Source: Verrucomicrobia bacterium UBA3841 (GTDB taxonomy: Bacteria > Verrucomicrobiota > Kiritimatiellia > RFP12 > UBA1067). Taken from it: 64,000 nt of DNA. Shown piece by piece: positions 54,515-63,236 of the stretch. Location: contig DGHT01000071.1 of NCBI GenBank assembly GCA_002392765.1, positions 23,390-87,389 of the forward strand, given 5' to 3'. Below the pieces are notes generated by a model. The model had not been told where the DNA came from, searched no databases, and worked only from the letters and a program-made list of their open reading frames with translations. Every line of letters starts with the position of its first letter. Positions within the stretch are counted from its first letter, which is position 1. Made by a program: the position numbers and the translations under genes.

Positions 54515-56251
54515 TCAGGCGTCCGGCCAGAGCTGCGCGGCGAGTTCCCTGAGTTTGTACTTCTGGATCTTCTGCGACGCGGTCATCGGGAATACGTCCA
54601 TGAAGTGGACGTACTTGGGGATCTTGAACCAGGAAATCTTGTCCTTGCAGAACACCGCCACGTCGTGCTCGGAAAGCTGCGCGCCGTCGGACGGGATGAT
54701 GAACGCTGCGGGCTGCTCGCCGTATTTCTTCGACGGGCACCCGACGACGGCGACATCCTTCACTCCGGGCATCGTCCCGAGGAAATCCTCGACTTCCTTG
54801 GGGCTGATGTTTTCGCCGCCGCGGATGATCAGATCCTTGAGACGTCCGGTGATGTAGTAGTAGCCGTCCTTGTCCATGCGCCCGATGTCGCCCGAATGCA
54901 GCCATCCGTTGGAATCGATGCACTTGGCGGTCTGCTCGGGCATCTTGTAGTAGCCCTTCATGTTGTTGAAGCCGCGGCAGCAGATCTCGCCGTCCTGTCC
55001 GATCGGGGCGAGTTCTCCCGTCTCGGGGTTTATGATCGCCACTTCTATGCCGGGAAGCGCCTGGCCGATGGTCTGGCACTTGCGCTCGATCGACTTCTCG
55101 AAATAGCGCGTCATCGTCATCACGGGCCCCGACTCCGTAAGGCCGTAGGGGTTGGTGACCTCCTTCATGTACATCCTGTCGAACACCTGCTGCATGCGGT
55201 GGACGGGACACGCGGAGCCGGACATGATTCCCGTCCTGAGCGAGCGGAAATCGAACTTCGGAAAGAGCGGATGGTCGAGCATCGCGATGTACATCGTCGG
55301 CACGCCGTACGTCGCCGTGCATTTTTCGCGCTCGATGGACGTCATCACCTGCACGGGGTCGAACTTTTCCAGAAACACCATCGTCGAACCGTGGTTGACG
55401 CAGCTCATCACGCCGAGCACGCAGCCAAAGCAGTGGAACAGCGGCACGGGGATGCACACGCGGTCGCGGGACGAAAGATTCTGGCAGGCTCCGATCCAGA
55501 AACCGTCGTTGGCGATGTTCCTGTGGGTCAGCTGCACGCCTTTCGGGAAGCCCGTCGTGCCGCTCGTGTACTGCATGTTGACGACGTCGTCGACCTTGCA
55601 CTGCGCCTGCCGTTCGACGTATTCGCTCCACGGCGTCTCGACCGCGAGCGCGAGCACTTCGTTCAGCGAATATATGCCGCGGTGCTTTTCGCCGCCGAGG
55701 AACATGACGCGCTTGAGGCACGGATACGCGGCGCTTTTCAGTTCGCCCCTGGGCTGGATTTTCAGTTCGGGCACGAGCTTGTTGATCACCTCGACGTAGT
55801 CGCAGTCGCGGTATCCGGAGATGATGAACAGGTTTTCCGCGTCCGACTGCTTGAGCGCGAAATCCATCTCGCGCTCCTTGTAGTTCGTGTTGAGAGGCAG
55901 GAGTATGGCGCCTATCTTGGCGGCGGCGAACATGAGGACGACCCAGTGCGGCACGTTCGTCGCCCAGAGCGCGATCTTCTCGCCGCGCTTCACGCCCAGC
56001 GCCATCAAGCCGCGCGCGAGGCGGTCGACCTCCTCGCCGAATTCGTACCAGGAAAGACGGAACCCGCGGTCTGCGTAGACCACGGCGTCGTTTTCGCCGC
56101 AGCGGGCGATCGTCTGGTCGAGAAGCTGTCCGAGCGTGTATTCGCGCACGATCTGCATGTTGTGCCACGGCACGCCCGTGGAGACACTCTGCGAAAACGG
56201 CGCGGCGGATGGCGCCGTGCCGTACGGATCCGAGAGTTTGAACTCTTTCAT
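54515..56251 (-). CDS. AMP-forming acyl-CoA/fatty acid ligase
   Basis: 578 aa, ANL superfamily. Nucleotide motif YTSGTTGFPKGVQLTHRN, NPYGLTESGPV, GWLHSGDIGRMD..YYITGRLKDLIIRGGENISPKEVE, and the catalytic Lys region SQKIQKYKLRE. Activates a carboxylic acid as acyl-AMP and then thioester. Length and motifs fit medium or long-chain acyl-CoA synthetases. Substrate unknown; neighbours (LpxL-like, GT2, KS enzymes) allow a role in making a surface lipid. Confidence 0.92.
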   Translation of the reverse strand: MKEFKLSDPYGTAPSAAPFSQSVSTGVPWHNMQIVREYTLGQLLDQTIARCGENDAVVYADRGFRLSWYEFGEEVDRLARGLMALGVKRGEKIALWATNVPHWVVLMFAAAKIGAILLPLNTNYKEREMDFALKQSDAENLFIISGYRDCDYVEVINKLVPELKIQPRGELKSAAYPCLKRVMFLGGEKHRGIYSLNEVLALAVETPWSEYVERQAQCKVDDVVNMQYTSGTTGFPKGVQLTHRNIANDGFWIGACQNLSSRDRVCIPVPLFHCFGCVLGVMSCVNHGSTMVFLEKFDPVQVMTSIEREKCTATYGVPTMYIAMLDHPLFPKFDFRSLRTGIMSGSACPVHRMQQVFDRMYMKEVTNPYGLTESGPVMTMTRYFEKSIERKCQTIGQALPGIEVAIINPETGELAPIGQDGEICCRGFNNMKGYYKMPEQTAKCIDSNGWLHSGDIGRMDKDGYYYITGRLKDLIIRGGENISPKEVEDFLGTMPGVKDVAVVGCPSKKYGEQPAAFIIPSDGAQLSEHDVAVFCKDKISWFKIPKYVHFMDVFPMTASQKIQKYKLRELAAQLWPDA

Positions 56252-57036
56252 TCCTTCTGTCCTTCTTCTTTCTTCGTTGTCGCCGGCTCGCGCGCCGGCT
56301 GGCGGGGGTGAACCCTGAAATGCGTTCTGATCGCTCGTCTGCCGGTCAGCACCGGGACGCCGAGATGGTATTTTATCGCGAGCGCGCGGATGGCGAAGAT
56401 GGTCGCCATGCAGACGACGCCGCATATCCTGCCGTCGACGCCCGCCTTGAGAAGCGCCAGATGCACGAAACCGCCCGCCGCGCACGCGAGGGCGTATATC
56501 TCCTTGCGGAAGATCAGGGGGACGTCGTTGATGCAGATGTCGCGCATCACGCCGCCGAAAACGGCCGTGATGACGCCCATCGTGATCGCCAGCCACCACA
56601 GACCCAGCGCCTCGGGGACGCCGAAGGATCCGCCCGCTTCGACGATCGGCGTGCCTTTGACGAGCCACACCTTCTCCATGCCGATCACCATGAATATCGA
56701 AATGGATATCGTGTCGAATATGAACCACGTTATCTGCTCGGAAATGAACCTGCGCCCGAAAAGCGCGACGGCCAAAACCGCCAGAAACGTCGTGACCAGA
56801 TAGCTCGGGTCCTCCATCCAGAACGGAGTCACGCCCAGCAGGACGTCGCGCAAAGTGCCGCCGCCGAGAGCCGTTATGAAGCCGATGACGTACGCGCCGA
56901 ACCAGTCGAAATGCTTTACGCTGGCCATTCTCACGCCCGATATCGCGCCGGCGAACGTCCCGAGCTGCGTGAACGCCTCGAGGAAGAAACGGGATCCGAC
57001 CGTGCTGTCTATGAATCTGCCGAAAAGCGAGGTCAT
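56248..57036 (-). CDS. TRIC-type (UPF0126/YicG) membrane channel
   Basis: 262 aa with about seven membrane helices in two repeats. Each repeat has GAISGVRMASVKHFDWFGAYVIGFITALGGGTLRDVLLG and AVFGGVMRDICINDVP style Gly-rich motifs typical of UPF0126. Bacterial members are cation channels related to TRIC. The last ~35 residues (THFRVHPRQPAREPATTKKE) are soluble and basic. Confidence 0.85.
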   Translation of the reverse strand: MTSLFGRFIDSTVGSRFFLEAFTQLGTFAGAISGVRMASVKHFDWFGAYVIGFITALGGGTLRDVLLGVTPFWMEDPSYLVTTFLAVLAVALFGRRFISEQITWFIFDTISISIFMVIGMEKVWLVKGTPIVEAGGSFGVPEALGLWWLAITMGVITAVFGGVMRDICINDVPLIFRKEIYALACAAGGFVHLALLKAGVDGRICGVVCMATIFAIRALAIKYHLGVPVLTGRRAIRTHFRVHPRQPAREPATTKKEEGQKE

Positions 57037-57038
57037 CG

Positions 57039-58244
57039 TCAGGAACCTTTGGCTCCGTGCGGGATCGGCTTCCACGTGCGCGTCGGGTGGACGAGCGTGA
57101 ACAGGACCGTCGCGGAAAGCACGAACGAGAATACGGGGAAGGTCGCCACCGCCCACCAGCGGGGGCGGCGCTTGTGGTAGGAAAGCGCCACCGACGCCCA
57201 GGCGGAAATCCACCCTATCACGGAGATGAGGGCGAGGATCCCGAAAAAGAACGCGCTGGCGGACATCAAGCCGTCGCCGCGGAACAGCTTCCAGAAGAAC
57301 GCGACGAAGTCTAGCAGTATGATGAACGCAACGGACATGCCGGTGAGGATGGCGAAGTAGCTGTCGAACATCCTGAACGACGGCTTGCGCCACATGGCCT
57401 TGAGCCACGGGGTGAAATAGAGCCCCGCCACCTGCCAGCACCCGGTCGCCCAGCGGCAGAGCTGGCGCCACATGTGGCGGACCGTGACGGGCTGCTCGTC
57501 GGCGTACTCGGCCTCGGGCACGTACGCTATGCGGCGTCCCTTGAGATTGCACTGGACGGAAAATTCGACGTCCTCGACCATCGTGTGCGTCTTCCAGCCT
57601 TCCTTGCCGAGTATTGGCAGGAGAAAGGCGAATCCCGTGCCGGTCAGCTTGCCGGAAAGCATCAGCTTCGTGCGCACGCGGTTGGAAAGCTCGTTCATGA
57701 GATTCCAGTAGACGGTGTACCAGCCGGAGATGACGTTCTTCGTCGCGTTCGACGACATTCTTCTGCCGGTCGCGACGAGCTCGCCGTCGTTGAGCGCGTC
57801 GTTCATCGCGTCGAACCACTGCGACGAAACGATGTTGTCGGCGTCGAACACCGCCACCGCGTCGAAGCGTCCCGCGTCTATGACTTTCCTGAGGCCCCAC
57901 TCGAGCACGTCGCCCTTTCCGCAGCTCGGCTCGGTCTTTTCCCAGACCGTGGCCCCGGCCTCGCGGGCCTTTTTCGCCGTCGCGTCCGAACAGTTGTCCG
58001 CCAGGACGATCACTTCGCGGAATTCCTTCGGGTATGTGGACATCGATACGCTCTTGACGGGAAGCCTTATGACGTTTTCCTCGTTTCTCGCGCATATCAG
58101 AACGGCGAAGCGCAGTTTCCTCGCGGACCTCGGATGTCTGCGGCGGGGCAGAAGGAGGCCGAACGTGACAACTGCGGCCGACCACATGAAAACAAGGCCG
58201 AGCATCAGGCATACAATGAATATGGCACTTACGTCTTCAATCAT
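57039..58244 (-). CDS. Membrane GT2 glycosyltransferase
   Basis: 401 aa. N-terminal membrane helix, then a GT-A domain: AVLICARNEENVI, VLADNCSDAT, AVAVFDADNIV (DXD), VEDVEF and QLCRWATGCWQV (processive-type QxxRW). Three C-terminal membrane segments follow. Similar to N-acetylglucosaminyl/glucosyl transferases of lipid or polysaccharide synthesis. Overlaps the LpxL-like gene by 8 bases. Confidence 0.88.
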   Translation of the reverse strand: MIEDVSAIFIVCLMLGLVFMWSAAVVTFGLLLPRRRHPRSARKLRFAVLICARNEENVIRLPVKSVSMSTYPKEFREVIVLADNCSDATAKKAREAGATVWEKTEPSCGKGDVLEWGLRKVIDAGRFDAVAVFDADNIVSSQWFDAMNDALNDGELVATGRRMSSNATKNVISGWYTVYWNLMNELSNRVRTKLMLSGKLTGTGFAFLLPILGKEGWKTHTMVEDVEFSVQCNLKGRRIAYVPEAEYADEQPVTVRHMWRQLCRWATGCWQVAGLYFTPWLKAMWRKPSFRMFDSYFAILTGMSVAFIILLDFVAFFWKLFRGDGLMSASAFFFGILALISVIGWISAWASVALSYHKRRPRWWAVATFPVFSFVLSATVLFTLVHPTRTWKPIPHGAKGS

Positions 58245-59055
58245 ATCTCCATCTCCTGTGGGCCCATAGATATTGTTCTGGATACTGCCTCACCGCCTCG
58301 GCGATGCGGTCGTTGAGCAACTGCGCCGCGAACTCGCGGTTCGCGTCCTTCGGGAACGCAAGAGGCGCACCCCCGACAAGCCGGTACCTGTACGGGGCGA
58401 TTCTCACGAACGAGCCGACCACGACCGGGCGGCCGGACCGTATCGCGAGCCGCGCGGCGCTGGTTGTCGTCTTCGCCTTCCTGCCCATGAACTCCAGCAT
58501 GGCCCCCTTGGAATCGTGCTGGTCCATCAGTATCGTCATCGCGGCCCTGTCGCGCTCCCACTTTTCGAGAACGGCTTTCGTTATGCCGTTCTTCTTGTCC
58601 ACGACCGTCACCGGTCCGCGGAAGTGGTGGTTGCGCATCCAGTCCGCGACGAAGCGGTTGTTCATCGTGCGGGCGATCGCTATCATCGGACGGGCGAAGG
58701 AAAGGATGTTCGTCGCGGCCTCCCAAACGCCGTGGTGTCCGCTCACGAGCAGGATCGGAACGTCGGGCGTGTCCAGCAGCAGCCGCACCGCGTCCGGATC
58801 GGCGCTGCCGAAATCAAGATGCTCGCGCCAGTTCGACGCATTCACGACCCCCGGCACGCAAAGCGCCTCCATGACGTGGCCGGCAAGATGGCACCATGCC
58901 TTCTTCGCGATTCTCTTCGCCTCCTGCCGGTCGTCCGTTATGCCGCACTTGAGGATATTGTCCATCGACAGCCTTCTGCGTTTGGCGAAAAAAGGCCAAA
59001 GGAACGCCGCGAACGACGTCCCGATGCGGTAGGCGTGTCTCTGGACGAATGTCAT
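58237..59055 (-). CDS. LpxL/HtrB-like lipid A acyltransferase
   Basis: 272 aa. The catalytic H-x4-(D/E) motif is SGHHGVWE; FMGRKAKTTTSAARLAIRSG and PEQYLWAHRRWRYD are conserved LpxL segments. Transfers an acyl chain from ACP to a lipid A precursor at the inner membrane. The hydrophobic N-terminus is short. ATG overlaps the hisD stop. Confidence 0.88.
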   Translation of the reverse strand: MTFVQRHAYRIGTSFAAFLWPFFAKRRRLSMDNILKCGITDDRQEAKRIAKKAWCHLAGHVMEALCVPGVVNASNWREHLDFGSADPDAVRLLLDTPDVPILLVSGHHGVWEAATNILSFARPMIAIARTMNNRFVADWMRNHHFRGPVTVVDKKNGITKAVLEKWERDRAAMTILMDQHDSKGAMLEFMGRKAKTTTSAARLAIRSGRPVVVGSFVRIAPYRYRLVGGAPLAFPKDANREFAAQLLNDRIAEAVRQYPEQYLWAHRRWRYD

Positions 59056-60332
59056 ATCGTTTCGAAACGGACCGATGCCGATTTCGCGTGGCCGTCGAGC
59101 CCTTCGACCTCCGCGAAAGCGTAAATCGTGTCTTTCGTCTCCCTCAGATCGTTCTTGGTGAAGGCGACGTAGCTGTGCCTGCGCCGGAAATCGTCCGGCA
59201 CGAGACCGCTGAACATGTTCGCCGCGCCGCCCGTCGGAAGCACGTGGCTCGGACCGGCCACGAAATCGCCCGCCGCCTCGGGGGTCCACGGACCGGCGAA
59301 CACCGCGCCTGCGCTGTGGACGTTCTTCATGACCTTCTTCGCGTCCTTGGTCATCAGTTCGAGGTGTTCGGCGGCGAACTTGTTCACCACTTCCAGCCCC
59401 TCGCGGACGCTGTTGACGACGACTATCAGGATTCCGCCGGCGTCGATCACCTTCTTCACCATTTTCTTCCTGGAAAGCTCCCCGGCCTGCGCGACGATTT
59501 CCTTGCGCAGGGATTCCGCAAACGTTTCGGATGTGCACACGCAGAGCGACTTCTCAAGGCCGCTGCCGTGTTCGGCCTGGCTGAGCATGTCGGCCGCAAT
59601 CCACCTGACGTCGACCGAGCCGTCCGTCAGAACCGCGATTTCGCTGGGACCGGCGATCTGGTCTATCGCGACATATCCGAAAACCTGGCGCTTCGCCGCC
59701 GTGACGAACGCATTGCCGGGCCCCGCAATCTTCTGCACCTTGCGGCAGCTCTCGGTGCCGAAAGCCATCATGCCGATCGCCTGCGCGCCGCCGACCTTGT
59801 ATATCTCGGTCGCCCCCGCGAGGCCGAGAGCGTAGAGAAGAACGGGGTTGACCGTTCCGCCTGCCCCCGCCGGGGTGCACGCGACTATCTCCTTCACGCC
59901 AGCGACCTGCGCCAGCGTCACGGTCATTATCGCCGTGGACGCGAGCGGCGCCGTGCCGCCGGGAATGTACAGGCCGACCCTGTCGAGTGGAGAGTAGAAC
60001 TCGCCGACTTCGCCGCCGTTTCCGGTTCTCGTCGCCCACGACTTGCGCAGGGAGTTCCTGGAGAACGACAGCACGCGCGAATACGCATCCTTGACCGCCG
60101 CGATGATTTTCTTGTCGATCTTGCGTTCGAGCTTGACCATGTTGACCTGCTCGCGCAGAGACTCCCCGGCGAAGCCGTCGAATTTCGCCGCGTACTTGCG
60201 CACTGCGGCGTCGCCGTTCTTCTTGACGTCCGCGAGAATGTCCCGGGCCGCTTTTTCCGCCTGTTCCGGGAACGCCGGACGGGCGCAGAACTCATCAAGG
60301 ACGGGGTCCTTGGCTTTTACTATGTTTATCAT
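59052..60332 (-). CDS. hisD: Histidinol dehydrogenase
   Basis: 426 aa. Oxidises L-histidinol to L-histidine with NAD in the last two steps of histidine synthesis. GLYIPGGTAPLASTAIMTV, CTPAGAGGTVNPVLLYA, GPGNAFVTAAKRQVFG, SEIAVLTDGS, LSQAEHGSGLE (zinc Gln/His) and AAEHLELMTKD (catalytic Glu-His) are all present. No other his gene nearby; it is embedded in lipid genes. Confidence 0.95.
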   Translation of the reverse strand: MINIVKAKDPVLDEFCARPAFPEQAEKAARDILADVKKNGDAAVRKYAAKFDGFAGESLREQVNMVKLERKIDKKIIAAVKDAYSRVLSFSRNSLRKSWATRTGNGGEVGEFYSPLDRVGLYIPGGTAPLASTAIMTVTLAQVAGVKEIVACTPAGAGGTVNPVLLYALGLAGATEIYKVGGAQAIGMMAFGTESCRKVQKIAGPGNAFVTAAKRQVFGYVAIDQIAGPSEIAVLTDGSVDVRWIAADMLSQAEHGSGLEKSLCVCTSETFAESLRKEIVAQAGELSRKKMVKKVIDAGGILIVVVNSVREGLEVVNKFAAEHLELMTKDAKKVMKNVHSAGAVFAGPWTPEAAGDFVAGPSHVLPTGGAANMFSGLVPDDFRRRHSYVAFTKNDLRETKDTIYAFAEVEGLDGHAKSASVRFETI

Positions 60333-60333
60333 G

Positions 60334-60798
60334 TCATTTCTCCCCGAGCATGCATTTTACCGTGCAATCGCACGCCAACTTCCCGTTGACGTAGCCGGCC
60401 ATCGAGAAAACGCCGAGCCGCGAACCTATCTTCACGTTCTTCGCGATCGTCACCAGCTTGTCGCCCGGACGGACCGGTTCGCGGAAACGTGCGGCTTCGA
60501 CGCTCGCGAGGATGAACACCGGCTCCTTGCCGGGAGTGGCCGCAAGCGCCCCGCGCGCGACGATCCCCGCGCCGGCCACCTGCGCCATCGACTCGATCAG
60601 AACGACTCCGGGGACTATCGGATTGCCGGGAAAGTGTCCTTTGAAGAAATCGTTCTTTTCCTCCGTGTACGTGTATTCCCCGAGGGCCCCGGTTTCGTCA
60701 GCGGCCTTGAGAACGTCCACGAAAAGGAAAGGCGGACGGTGCGGAAGCAGTTCCGCTCCGGGCTTGTTGAATGTTTGCTTGAATTGAGGTATTTCCAT
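60334..60798 (-). CDS. fabZ: 3-hydroxyacyl-ACP dehydratase
   Basis: 154 aa, hotdog fold. LLPHRPPFLFVDVL and the active-site helix GHFPGNPIVPGVVLIESMAQ with catalytic His and Glu. Dehydrates beta-hydroxyacyl-ACP in fatty acid elongation. It ends 1 base before hisD. Confidence 0.93.
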   Translation of the reverse strand: MEIPQFKQTFNKPGAELLPHRPPFLFVDVLKAADETGALGEYTYTEEKNDFFKGHFPGNPIVPGVVLIESMAQVAGAGIVARGALAATPGKEPVFILASVEAARFREPVRPGDKLVTIAKNVKIGSRLGVFSMAGYVNGKLACDCTVKCMLGEK

Positions 60799-60829
60799 AG
60801 GTTGGCAAGGCTCCTGTCGGTTTTCGCGC

Positions 60830-62110
60830 TCAGCCGAATTTCTTCAGCACGAGTATCGCGTTGTGTCCGCCGAAGCCGAGAGAGGAACTCATGGCCACGC
60901 GGATGTCGCGCTCGACGCCTTTGTTCGGCGTGTAGTTCAAGTCGAGCTCCGGATCGGGGTTCTCGTAATTGATGGTGGCCGGCACGAAGCCGTCCTTGAT
61001 TGCAAGCGCCGTGAGCGCCGCTTCGATCGCGCCGGTCGCGCCGAGACAGTGCCCGTGGAACGGCTTGGTGGACGAAATGTTTATCTTCTTCGCCTGCGCT
61101 TCGCCGAAAACGCGCTTGAACGCGAGCGTCTCCATGGAATCGTTCAGCTTCGTCGAAGTTCCGTGCGCGTTTATGTAGTCGACCGTCGCAAGATCCGACA
61201 CCCCCGCGTCGTCGAGCGCGATCTTCATGGCCTTGACCGCACCGTCCGCCGAAGGATCGGGGGCGGTGATGTGGTACGCGTCGCTGGTCGCCCCGTACCC
61301 TGCGAGTTCGGCGTAGACGCGCGCGCCGCGGCTTCTGGCGTGTTCCTCGCTTTCGAGAATCAGGACCGCCGCGCCCTCGCCCATGACGAATCCGTCGCGG
61401 TCGATGTTGAACGGACGGCACGAGCGCGCCGGATCGTCGTTGAATTTGGTGGCAAGGGCCTTCTCTTTCATGAATCCGCCAACGCAGAATTCCATGATCG
61501 TCGCTTCCGCGCCTCCCGCTATGACCACGTCCGCGCGCCCGAGCCTGATCATGTCGAGGGCGTATCCGAGCGCGTCGGTTGAGCTTGCGCACGCCGTGAC
61601 TATGACGTGCGCCGGGCCCTTCGCGCCGATCGTTATGGAAATGTTGCCGGCTCCCTCGTTGGCGATCAGCTCCGGAATCGCAAGCGGAGAAAGGCGCTCG
61701 GGACCCTTATCGAAAAGAGTCCTGAATGATTCGCCGGTCACCTCGAGCCCGCCGATTCCGTTGCCGAGAACGGTGGCGACCCTCTCCATGTCGGGACGGT
61801 ACAGGGCGGACGCAGCGTCGTCCTTCATAGCCATGCCCGCGTCCTTCCACGCTTCGACCGCCGCCGTGACGGCGTATTTGGAGAAATTCGCCATGTGGCG
61901 CGCTTCGCGCTTGTCGAGCAGTCCGCCCCCGACGGCGTACTCGTCGAAATTCTTGAGTTCCGCCGCGACCTGGCACGTGCAGTGCGACGCGTCGAACTTC
62001 GTGATTTTCCCTATTCCCGGCGTACCGGCCTTTACGGCCGCCCATGTGGCATCCTTGCCGTTCCCGACGGCAGTGAGCATTCCTATGCCGGTTATCATGA
62101 CTTTCTTCAT
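60830..62110 (-). CDS. fabF: 3-oxoacyl-ACP synthase II
   Basis: 426 aa. Catalytic Cys in VTACASSTDALGY, His in NAHGTSTKLND and Lys/His in SSTKPFHGHCLGATGAIEA; also SSSLGFGGHNAILVL. Condenses acyl-ACP with malonyl-ACP. The length and full C-H-H triad show an active ketosynthase, not a chain-length factor. Confidence 0.94.
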   Translation of the reverse strand: MKKVMITGIGMLTAVGNGKDATWAAVKAGTPGIGKITKFDASHCTCQVAAELKNFDEYAVGGGLLDKREARHMANFSKYAVTAAVEAWKDAGMAMKDDAASALYRPDMERVATVLGNGIGGLEVTGESFRTLFDKGPERLSPLAIPELIANEGAGNISITIGAKGPAHVIVTACASSTDALGYALDMIRLGRADVVIAGGAEATIMEFCVGGFMKEKALATKFNDDPARSCRPFNIDRDGFVMGEGAAVLILESEEHARSRGARVYAELAGYGATSDAYHITAPDPSADGAVKAMKIALDDAGVSDLATVDYINAHGTSTKLNDSMETLAFKRVFGEAQAKKINISSTKPFHGHCLGATGAIEAALTALAIKDGFVPATINYENPDPELDLNYTPNKGVERDIRVAMSSSLGFGGHNAILVLKKFG

Positions 62111-62138
62111 TTGCGGACTCCCCCTTGCGGTTCTTCTT

Positions 62139-63161
62139 TTAAAGATTCGGCCACACGCAATACGTTCCGGCGTAGGTGAGACCGGCGCCGAAACCGACCA
62201 TGAGTATCTTCATGCCATCCTTGAGCTCTCCCGCGCGCACGGCCTGGTCGAGCGAAATCGGCACGGACGCCGCGCTGGTGTTGGCCGTCGTCTCGAGATT
62301 CAGCCAGAACTTGTCGAGCGGAAGTTTCATCCGCCTGGCGACGGCTTCGATGATCCGCCCGTTCGCCTGGTGCGCGAAAACCCTGTCAATCTCCTCGGGC
62401 GTGGTGCCGAGCTTGCTGCACAGGTCGCTGCACACCTTCGCGAGCGTCTTGACGGCGAAAACGAAAACGTCGTGGCCCTTGAGCGTCAGTTCCGGCAGAT
62501 AGGGCTGCGGCTTTTCGGGAACGCCCGTCGCCGGAGAGACGGGAAGCGCGTTTTTGCAGCCGCCGGTCCTCATGATGAAATGCGCTCCGGCGCCGTCGGC
62601 GCCGAGGATCGTGTGGGCGGTCGTGTTGACGGACGCGACTCCGTGCGGTTCGTCATTGCCGAGAACAACGGCGCCCGCGCCGTCGCCGAAAAGTATGCAG
62701 CTGGAGCGGTCGGTCCAGTCGAGTATGCGCGTAAGGGATTCGGCGCCGATCACGAGCGCCTTCTTGTCGGGATAGAAATTCACGAAACCGCGCGCCTGCT
62801 CCAGCGCGTAGACGAAACCGGCGCACGCGGCCTGCAGGTCGAAAGCTCCGGCGTTCTTGCATCCGAGCATGTCCTGCACGACGCACGCGGTGGACGGGAA
62901 CGGATTGTAGTCCGGTGTGGACGTGGCAAGCACGATAAGACCTATCTCGCCTGGATCGACACCGGCCGATTCCATGGCGACGCGGGCCGCCTTCGCGGCC
63001 ATCGTGGACGTCGACTCGCCATCCGCGGCCACGTGGCGCGAGTGGATTCCCGTATGGGAGAAAATCCACTCGTCGGACGTATCCAAGGACTGCGCAATAT
63101 CAGCGTTGGACACGACCTTAGGCGGCAGGTAGCTGCCCGTCCCTAGAATCTTTATACCCAT
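62139..63161 (-). CDS. fabH: 3-oxoacyl-ACP synthase III
   Basis: 340 aa. Catalytic Cys in LQAACAGFVYALEQA, His in VFAHQANGRIIEAVA and Asn in TTANTSAASVPISLDQ. Starts GTGSYLPPKVVSNADIAQSLDTSDEWI. Normally starts fatty acid synthesis from acetyl-CoA and malonyl-ACP. First gene of the operon, about 30 bases after a TGATATAAT box. Confidence 0.94.
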   Translation of the reverse strand: MGIKILGTGSYLPPKVVSNADIAQSLDTSDEWIFSHTGIHSRHVAADGESTSTMAAKAARVAMESAGVDPGEIGLIVLATSTPDYNPFPSTACVVQDMLGCKNAGAFDLQAACAGFVYALEQARGFVNFYPDKKALVIGAESLTRILDWTDRSSCILFGDGAGAVVLGNDEPHGVASVNTTAHTILGADGAGAHFIMRTGGCKNALPVSPATGVPEKPQPYLPELTLKGHDVFVFAVKTLAKVCSDLCSKLGTTPEEIDRVFAHQANGRIIEAVARRMKLPLDKFWLNLETTANTSAASVPISLDQAVRAGELKDGMKILMVGFGAGLTYAGTYCVWPNL

Positions 63162-63194
63162 TCTGTTCCTTTCAGAGTTGGTGCATTTGACGGT

Positions 63195-63203
63195 ATTATA
63201 TCA
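63195..63203 (-). promoter_or_regulatory. Extended -10 promoter of the fabH operon
   Basis: TGATATAAT preceded by a T-rich stretch, on the minus strand between fabH and sctT. Confidence 0.6.
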
Positions 63204-63236
63204 AAAAAGGGGAAAAATGTCAAAAAAACGCAAATG

